Source: Adenophora triphylla var. japonica
Lineage: Eukaryota; Streptophyta; Magnoliopsida; Asterales; Campanulaceae
Direction of reading: 5' to 3'
NCBI GenBank assembly: GCA_022495995.1
Contig: JAFEMH010003609.1
Coordinates: forward strand, 1 to 64,000
DNA length: 64,000 nt
The notes beneath the pieces were generated by a model, which saw nothing but the letters and a program-made list of their open reading frames with translations, had not been told where the DNA came from and did no database searches. Positions 57,043 to 64,000 of this stretch are shown piece after piece. Position 1 is the first letter of the stretch; every line of letters begins with the position of its first letter. Position numbers and translations under genes: made by a program.

Positions 57043-57850
57043 ACTCCCTGAGTGTCCACCACGATTTCTTCATCGCATTCCTCCCTCTCCGAATCCACTA
57101 TCTCTTCAATGTAGGGCTCTTTCATCTTGACAAATTCGGTGGATCTAGACCAAGCCATCTCCGCTTGCATCACCATCAAAGCCATCAAATTCTTTTCGAC
57201 TTTTCCCGCATCATTTCTATCTCCACATCTCGCTCCTCACTTCTTTCCTTCATAACTTCATCCTCGCCCTTTCCTCAATAATTATGATTGCCGACTTATT
57301 CTTCATACTTTCGTCTCCTCCCAACTCTCACATCCCCCTAAGTCGGTAATCATATTTATTCTCGCATCCCGCACACCAAAGCAAGAGAAAGTGAACTTGT
57401 GCTTGCTCGCCGCCGTTTGCATTTCAATCTTCTTTTGAATAACTTCCTTCACCTCACTTTTCAAACATGCTATCCCCCTTGCCGTAGGAAACTTGACTCG
57501 CTGATGCGGGATAGATACCACCATTTCAAAGCTTTGCATAAAGGGAATGCCCACAATAGCATTATAAGGCGACACCAAATCAATAACCATAAACTCAACA
57601 GTACGAGTTCTCACCTTCTCATCCTCTCCTATCTCTACCGCCAACGAAATCGTTCCTTTAACCCGCACAAGATGGTTAGTAAAACCTTCCAAGAATCCTT
57701 TATACGGCACCAAATTGGCTTCGTATATCGCATCTTTTTAAAAGCATCATAATAGAGAATATTTCGCTTGCTCCGTAATCTACCAAAACCCGATGCAAAA
57801 TCTTGTTCCCCGGGGCGATTGAGATTACGACCGGTTGGCATCCATGACTT
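56994..57850 (-). pseudogene. gypsy element 2 protease and PR-RT linker
   Basis: The active site reads LVDYGASE, so the usual Asp-Thr-Gly is Asp-Tyr-Gly. A one-base loss right after it (57760s) moves NILYYDAFKKMRYTK into another frame. The rest of the domain (EGFTNHLVRVKGTISLAVEI, FMVIDLVSPYNAIVGIPF, IPHQRVKFPTARG) is open at 57713-57303. The linker to reverse transcriptase is in two further frames. Confidence 0.8.
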
Positions 57851-59744
57851 GGCGTTAAAGCCAATTCTCGCCTTGAAAAACTAATCATCCTTTCTTCACT
57901 GGGTGGATAGGCGGGAATGTGACAAGTGTGGGATAGCGACATAATCTGATTACTTAGGCAAGTAATGCTTGTAGGCTCGTGAATCACCAAAATTTCATTT
58001 CTATTTCCATTTCCTCCTTGATCCGCCCCATTTGGCTCCCGCCATACATACTCTTGCAACGCACCCCTTTCAATTTGGTTTTGAATTACTCTTTTCAAAT
58101 TATAACAATTGTCAGTCTCATGACCCCGCTCCCGATGATAATTACAGAATTGATTCATGTTAACTCTCCCAAGATCATTCATTTCAAAAGGTGCTGGCAA
58201 ATCAACAGCCCGCAGAATTTCACTTGGTGTAGCAGTCAACCTTGTAAACCTTATCATTCTTCTAACTCCACGACCTCCATTCGGGCCTCCATTACGACCT
58301 CCATTGCGACCTCCACCTCTGCCGCCAGCGGGATTCCCTCTACCTCCTTGCTGAGCGGCATTCCCTTCCTTCACATACTCAATCCGATCCTTAACACTTT
58401 TCTTTCCATTATTTGAAGCTCCTTCATCAACATCCTCGCCACCACAGTACGCTTTGACTCTCTCATGCAACTCACTCAAAGTCGCAGGTAATCTCATTCT
58501 TAACTCCCTCCTGAATGATTCAGACAACAGACCCGACATATACATCATGATGACGTATTTGGGATCAATCTCAGCAATTTGATTGGCAATTAACAAAAAT
58601 CTATTGGTGTAAGTAACAAGACCTTCTCCCGTCTTTTGCTTAATGCCGATCAACTCCTGCAGCACTACTGGTTGGGCTCCCATTGATCCAAATCTCGCCA
58701 AAAATTTCCTCTTGAAATCTTGGTAACCCAATATAGAGTTAGCAGGCTGCTGTACAAACCAATCCAAAGCCTGAAGCTCCAAGGTACTAGCAAAAGTCTT
58801 GCATAACAAAGCATCATCCTTGGTCAGAATCGCCATTGTCACCTCAAATCCCGCTACGTGAGTCCTGGCGGTGGTGACTCCCGCATATTTAGATAGAGCA
58901 GTAAGCGAAAATGCTGAGCCGTCTCAGCCTCTTGAATATATCTAGCAAAAGGGGCTACAAAAGAGTCCTTTTCATTATCAATCGCACCACCCTTTTCCAA
59001 TTCCGCTAACCTCCTTGCCATCTCGGCCATTTGTTTCTTGAAAACGTCTTCTTCTCCAAAACGACTAACCCCGACACCCTTTCCTTTTTCTATCGCCTTG
59101 GGCTTCTCCATATCATTGAAACTTCTCAACTCTTTCTCGCCATCCTCCGCCTCATTCGACGCAGTATCGCCTTCTTCTTCTTCACAATAGAGGGACGACA
59201 CTTGGGAAGTGTGTGGCCAATGATAAACTTTGATCTTTCTTCCATTTTCCATGTACTCTCCCGCTTTTCTTTTTTGTGTTCCTTCAATTCGCTTTTGCGA
59301 CCCATCTATTCTCGCTTCCACTTCTTTTGGCTTCTCAGGCTCTACTTCCTTTTCTCGCTCCTCATTTACTACAATTACCTCCTTATTTGCTCCCTTGTCT
59401 CCCTCTATTGTCGCCGTTAAAAATCCCTGCGGGATTGGAGTAGGTTTCTTCTTCATCGCCCTCAGTCGCTTGTTGTTCTCAATCAATTGCATGATCAGAG
59501 CGTTATGAATCCTCAAACTTTCTTCCTCATTCTCTATTTCCTCCTCTGGTGGTGGCGGCATCACATTCCTCTCTCTCTCTTCGCCAGTATCTCGCTCCAC
59601 CTCTTCCGGGATTACTTGCTGCGAGGAAGAAGTATCTCTCGCTCCACCCATACCGATATTCCCAAACCCCGAAATTGGAGTGACAACGTTCCTTCCTGCT
59701 ATAGTCTTTTGGCCCACTACCATATTCTTCTCTGGTGTTGACAT
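57830..59744 (-). pseudogene. gypsy element 2 gag
   Basis: ATG at 59744 (MSTPEKNMVVGQKTIAG). The N-terminal 296 codons are Glu/Lys-rich with a potential coiled coil (KKQMAEMARRLAELEKGG). A one-base shift near 58916 stops this frame at 58854. The gag core resumes in the next frame: RTHVAGFEVTMAILTKDD, ALDWFVQQPANSILGYQDFK and the zinc motif CNYHRERGHETDNC. Gly/Arg/Asn-rich repeats (RGGGRNGGRNGGPNGGRG) lie between. Confidence 0.85.
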
Positions 59745-60319
59745 TCTTTCTTCTTACGCAATCAAACTTATGAACTTCACCCACGAAAATCTGCAAATCT
59801 TATGAAGATTTGAAGATCTGGCTCAGAAACCCAGAAACAAACAATAAAAAACCCAGCAATAACAACCTTTCTTCAACACCAAAACCCTCCAAAAATCTTC
59901 AACAAAGATTTCAATTACACCTTACCACCAAAAACACCCAAATCACAGCTATTCGAAATAAAACAAACTCACAAAATCCGGCTTCAAAACTCTACAACCA
60001 AACCCAGATTAGAACAATTCTTAACGAACAACTTTGAATCACAACTCATACAAATACTTGAGAAAACAGGAATCTACTCCAACCCAATTAACAATATCAC
60101 AATATTCAACTATTCCAACCCACAAATTTTACAAAACATCAATCGACTCCAACAATAATAAGAACAGCAAACTTCAGCTTACAAATTGCTGATAACGCCA
60201 ACTCAATCAATAAACTCCACACCCCTTGAATCGTCCACAACCCACCTTCACGATCTCAAAACAGAGCTTCCCCAATCTCGAGCCACCGCCGATAACACTT
60301 CAATCCTTGAAGAGAAAAC
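59745..60319 (-). other. leader between gag and primer-binding site, gypsy element 2
   Basis: AT-rich on the plus strand with poor coding potential. Untranslated leader. Confidence 0.6.
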
Positions 60320-60338
60320 AGTCCCGGCAACGGAACCA
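60320..60338 (-). other. primer-binding site, gypsy element 2
   Basis: The minus strand TGGTTCCGTTGCCGGGACT is three bases inside the 5' LTR. Complementary to a tRNA 3' end CGGAACCA. tRNA identity not assigned. Confidence 0.75.
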
Positions 60339-60341
60339 GTT

Positions 60342-61073
60342 TGATGTTGCTAGGACCTTCCTCAACAAAGAATCTCACCGCTGTAATCCCACTTCGATAT
60401 CTCCGGCTCCTTCTTCTCCGACTGGTCTGCACACAATCAAACGTCAACTAAGCCGGGGGCGGCTCCGGCGAAAGCCCCTCCGGCGTGAGGATAAGAATTG
60501 GCTAGTTAAAGGGGAAAATCAACAAAGTTTGAGAGTGTTTTTGGTTGTGTGTGTATTAATCAACATACCTTGACAATGAAGCCTGCATATCTTATTTATA
60601 CCCCTCATCCTCGTGCCTTGCACATGACATCCTCACATTTCATGCCTACTGCCACGTGTCGCCATATCATTGGTCCTTTCATAAAGTAAACCCTAATCAC
60701 GTGATCATCAATCCCAATGCATAACCGTCTAATGGGTCCCACTTGGTAGATATTTATATGCCGCCTCTGGTGAATAACATTAACAAGAATCCTTCTCTCG
60801 CCGGATAGAGTCACTTCTTGTCCTATCTCGCCTCATCATTATGTCTCGCCTTATCCGACTGTGTCGCCTTTAACGTCATGTCTTGCCATTATTCTTTATC
60901 GCCGGCTCTCCTCATAATGTGTCGCTGTTTGACGTCTTGGTATTCTCCCCTTCTTAATGATATTAGTGGGATACTTCTGTCTCGCCTTTCTTCCTTGGGC
61001 CGCCTATATCCTTTTCTTCTTCTTGGATCGCACTCTAATTTGAGCCCACTTTGCCGCTTTCTTGTTAATAAAC
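60342..61073 (-). repeat. 5' LTR of gypsy element 2, missing 37 bp of its outer end
   Basis: Aligns with 47648-48378 with only a cluster of changes near 60368 and one substitution near 61022. It stops at TAATAAAC where the complete LTR continues TTGGGCCAAGCC. Confidence 0.9.
60593..60600 (-). promoter_or_regulatory. LTR TATA box, gypsy element 2
   Basis: TATAAATA on the minus strand about 250 bp before the inner LTR edge, comparable with 220 bp in element 1. An alternative TATAAATA lies at 60751-60758. Confidence 0.45.
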
Positions 61074-61270
61074 AGGTACGCATTGTTTTGATTACATTAC
61101 CAATGTAGGAGAAAGAGAAAAAATCTTTTTTGTTTGCCGGGCCAAATAAAGGTCTAAGTAAACATTTGAATAATGCATCCATACGAGTATACTCCCTCCG
61201 TCCCACTCGAATCGAAGTCACTTTTTATCCAAAAGGGTATTTCATTTAAAGTGTCACCTTTCCTAAAAAG
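61074..61270. repeat. right copy of the 197-bp target duplication
   Basis: Appears identical to 47451-47647. It joins the truncated LTR with AAAC shared by both parents. Confidence 0.9.
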
Positions 61271-61483
61271 GAAATATTTTATTACTATTCTATTATCCCA
61301 TTCACTATTTCCTCCACTAATTCTCTCTCCTCTACACTCACAACACTTTTTAAATTCACTATTTTCTCCACTAATTCTCTCTCCTATTTTCAAATTACAC
61401 TCACAATATTTTTTCTTCCCCCTTTTTTTCTTAATTTGTGTGTCATCCCTAATAGGGTGACGCTCTTAGTGGGAGGGAGGGAG
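61192..61483. mobile_element. Stowaway MITE (target of gypsy element 2)
   Basis: CTCCCTCCGTCCCACTCG after TA (61190-61191); right end GGGAGGGAGGGAG before TA. 292 bp. Copy A lacks it at the matching place (near 43495), so it arrived after the duplication. Its first 79 bp are repeated at 47569-47647. Confidence 0.85.
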
Positions 61484-62308
61484 TATTACTTACATCGTAC
61501 AAACTACTCAATAAACAAAAATAAAAGTGAAAATTTAGGAAAAATGTGTTTTTCATAGTGATTAGGAATAATGTATTTTTAAATGCGTGATGATATTTTT
61601 TAAATAAGTAAAATTTCGTATACGATAACATTTTTGTAAATAAGTGAAATTTCGTATGTGTTGGGTATACGGTCAACAAACCTTCTAAATATCAAGCTTA
61701 AAGAGTTATAAATAACAATATTAAAGTCTTTTGGATATAAATTAACAAGCATATTTGAGCAAGGTCATGACCAACAAACCTTCTGAATATCAATATTAAA
61801 AGTTTCTAGATATCAATATTAAAGTATTTTGAATATAAATTAAAAAGCACAATTGAACAAGGTCATGAAGGTTTGTTTGGTCGACCCAACGCGTACAAAG
61901 TTTCACTTATTACAAACCTTCTGGATATCAGTCTCAAAGATTCTAGATATCAATTTCAAAGGTTCTGAATATTCAAAAACTTTTAACATTGATATCCAGA
62001 ACCTTCGACACTGATATCCAAAATGTTTTAGGCCCTCAAATAAGCCTTTAGAGTTTTTATTAATAAAGTACTAAAAGATGATCAGTGGTATGTTTAAAAT
62101 GACCAGTGGTGATGTTACAGAGGTCCAATTTGCGTATTGAAAAGTGTAGGGGTGTTGAAAAGTTTCGATTATTTACAAAAATATCATTGCACATTTTAAA
62201 AAATAAATCAGTTATTTACAAAATGTCACCGCGCATTCAAAACACTTTTTTTCTAGTCAATAGAAAAAATGCATTTTTATAAAACCAACTCAAAATAAAA
62301 AAAGATTA

Positions 62309-62858
62309 CTCTCTCCGTCCATTTTGAAAGGGCACAAATTTTCTTTTTGGGCATCCCATTTGAAAGGTCACAACCCAAAAATGAAAAGTTTTTTATCACT
62401 TTTTTATTTGTGGGATCCACTTGTCATATTCTCACAATAAATACATACTCCCTCCGTCCCATAAAACATTACCCATTTTACTATTTTGGGCGTCCCACTT
62501 TAAAGTCTCACTTTCCTAAAAAGGAAATTTTTTAATACTTCTTTATTCATGGGACCCACTTGTCATACTCACAACACTTTTCAAATTTACTATTCTCTCC
62601 ACTCATTCTCTCTCCTCCCACTCACAACACCTACTTTAATAATATTATTTCTTATTTTCCGTTCTCAACAGTAAAGGAGTAAAGTTTTATGAAACGGAGG
62701 GAGTATCTATTAACTTTTCCCTACCCCACTTCTCTTTCCTATATCACATTTCACTCACAACATTTAGTCTACTATATATTTTTTCTCTTTTCTACATTAT
62801 TTTTTTTTAATTTTTGCGCAAGACACAAACTTTGTCCTTTCGAACAGGACGGAGGAAG
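62309..62858. mobile_element. outer Stowaway MITE split by another Stowaway
   Basis: CTCTCTCCGTCCATTTTG after TA; AGGACGGAGGAAG before TA. The Stowaway at 62448-62703 lies inside; without it the outer copy is about 290 bp. Confidence 0.75.
62448..62703. mobile_element. inner Stowaway MITE
   Basis: CTCCCTCCGTCCCATAAAAC after TA; TTATGAAACGGAGGGAG before TA. 256 bp. Same subfamily as the copy at 46360-46615, in the opposite orientation. Confidence 0.85.
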
Positions 62859-63104
62859 TATTTTGTAAGGAAATCGTTAAACGCGTTTGAGCAATAGATA
62901 GTTGGCTATTTGGACGGTACAATGGAATAAAATGAGTACAATGAATTAAATGAATTGACTTGTTGATCAGGCTTCAACTATTTTTTCATTGAAATTTTTG
63001 AGTTGGCTATTTGGAGTTTTGGACTATTGTACAATGGAATAAAATGAGTTAAATGAATTGACTTGTTGATGAGGCTTCAACTATTTTTTCATTGAAATTT
63101 TTGG

Positions 63105-64000
63105 TGGTCTTGACCTTGATGATTGGGGGGTAATTGAGTGTGTGAGAGAAAATGTAGTACATTTGTTGTCATTTGTGTTGGAAAGAAATACATAAATGTG
63201 TTAGGCAATTGGTGAGTTAAGTAATAAGATAGTCACTTATTTATTGATCTTTTTACCTATTCATCACTGAATTGTTTCTTTTTACGATTTCGTCGTTAAC
63301 CTAATTACTTAGTTTACCACGTCATTCTTCCGTCTCATTTCCGTCCAAACTGTCATTAAAACTGACTATTTGATACGCTGATATCATAAAAATGTTGAGT
63401 TTGCAGTACATTTGGTCAAGATTTGCTGATTTGGTTATCAAAGGGGGTACAAATGAAAATTATTGAACTAGAGACCCCCCCCCCAAATTCAAAGTATAGA
63501 GCGGTTAAAATTAAAATATGAATTTATAAATAAACCCCTCTTTATAAAAAAAACAATTATTTTTTAACTTTCTTTTTTTTCCTTTTCTCCTTGCAGGTAA
63601 AATTTCATCACTGCCACCCTGAAACGATTAATTTTGAAAACCAATTTTGCACCACCCCACTAAAACCACTATATCCGCCGTCACTGAATTCATCGTCATC
63701 GCCATCACTATAACTATCCACCACCATTAACATTACACAGTCATCACTGCCATGCAAATAATGTCCCCAAAATCAATCCCCATTCACATTTAGCCCAGAT
63801 TCAAGAAAATCAAAACCCAAAACAAAATCCAATTTCAAAAATATTCATCTGACTTAAAGAAAGTTGAAATAATGTACTCAAAACCTGCTAGAAGTTAGAG
63901 AGAAGATTTTCTCTCTCTAGAATTTTTCTTTCCCTAGATGCTTCTTGCTTGGCCGAATTCTCTTCTTCTCTTTCTAAGATTTCTCTTGTTTGTTATGATT
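63105..64000. other. intergenic DNA, no supported gene
   Basis: AT-rich DNA with a C-run at 63475-63485. A pyrimidine tract ending CTTGCAG at 63597 looks like a splice acceptor but no convincing exon follows. The last 120 bases are CT-rich, like a gene leader or a non-LTR element start. Confidence 0.35.

Larger units (their letters stand above)
47648..61073 (-). mobile_element. Tat-type Ty3/gypsy LTR retrotransposon with antisense gene (13.4 kb)
   Basis: Orientation is minus. From right to left: 5' LTR (60342-61073, lacking 37 bp of its outer end), primer-binding site (60320-60338), gag, protease, reverse transcriptase, connection/RNase H, a second archaeal-type RNase H, integrase, then a tandem array, an antisense gene on the plus strand, polypurine tract and 3' LTR (47648-48415). 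The extra RNase H and the gene between pol and the 3' LTR mark the Tat lineage. The shared LTR portions look nearly identical (a cluster near the inner edge and one further substitution), so insertion was recent. Yet gag-pol has at least five frameshifts and two stops. Confidence 0.92.
47222..63000. repeat. segmental duplication, copy B (with insertions)
   Basis: Starts at the palindrome GATAAATGCATTTATC and follows copy A. It is interrupted by a Stowaway and, inside that, by the minus-strand gypsy element. It ends in two local repeats of 'ggctatttgg...ttcaactattttttcattgaaattttt' (62891-62997 and 63001-63104). Confidence 0.7.

Overview
The window is nuclear DNA of a flowering plant, most likely a eudicot. 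The evidence is intron-containing genes with GT..AG junctions, one intronless DREB-type AP2/ERF gene, TA-flanked Stowaway MITEs with CTCCCTCCGTCCC ends, small Helitrons, SINEs, and Ty1/copia and Ty3/gypsy (Tat-type) LTR retrotransposons. Only two host genes look intact: a five-exon NADPH:quinone oxidoreductase (7065-11659, +) and a TINY-like (DREB A-4) transcription factor (28511-29143, +). There are also fragments: the 3' end of an unidentified gene (2-304), the first exon of a TRM9/ALKBH8-like tRNA methyltransferase (5668-5871), a proline-rich fragment carried by a hAT-like element (near 41.8-42.2 kb), and a tail of 24-residue repeats (46939-47235).

Layout. 0-7 kb: gene remnant, old Stowaways, two Harbinger-like MITEs with G-rich cores, two mini-Helitrons. 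7-11.7 kb: the oxidoreductase gene, whose introns hold a hAT MITE, a Stowaway and two oppositely oriented SINE copies flanking exon 4. 13.16-26.37 kb: a degenerate, pol-less Tat-type gypsy element (+) containing a hAT transposon (14635-18562), which contains a hAT MITE (17701-18223). 27-29.2 kb: a Stowaway nested in a Stowaway, then the DREB gene. 29.3-41.2 kb: a long-TIR (Mutator-like) element of about 1.6 kb inflated to 11.9 kb by a putative solo LTR (29451-31815) and a copia element (32297-40276). 41.2-42.75 kb: TA microsatellites and a hAT-like element with a gene fragment and a SINE. 43.1-63 kb: a tandem segmental duplication. Copy A (about 43.16-46.9 kb) carries a putative solo LTR; copy B (from about 47.22 kb) carries a 13.4-kb Tat-type gypsy element on the minus strand (47648-61073).

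The most interesting content is in the two Tat-type elements. Both carry, antisense to gag-pol, a multi-exon gene with an N-terminal region like the 'putative gypsy type transposon' family (Pfam Transposase_28) and a C-terminal coiled coil. Each has a TATA box about 250 bp inside the inner edge of the 3' LTR, and each has a tandem-repeat array where the pol side and the antisense gene converge. The second element is flanked by an unusual 197-bp duplication of its target and lacks 37 bp of one LTR end, with AAAC microhomology at the junction. It also has two copies of a hairpin that differ by a compensatory base-pair change.

Limits: exon borders come from splice consensus and reading frame. 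Family names come from recognised motifs, not searches. Identity estimates are by eye.
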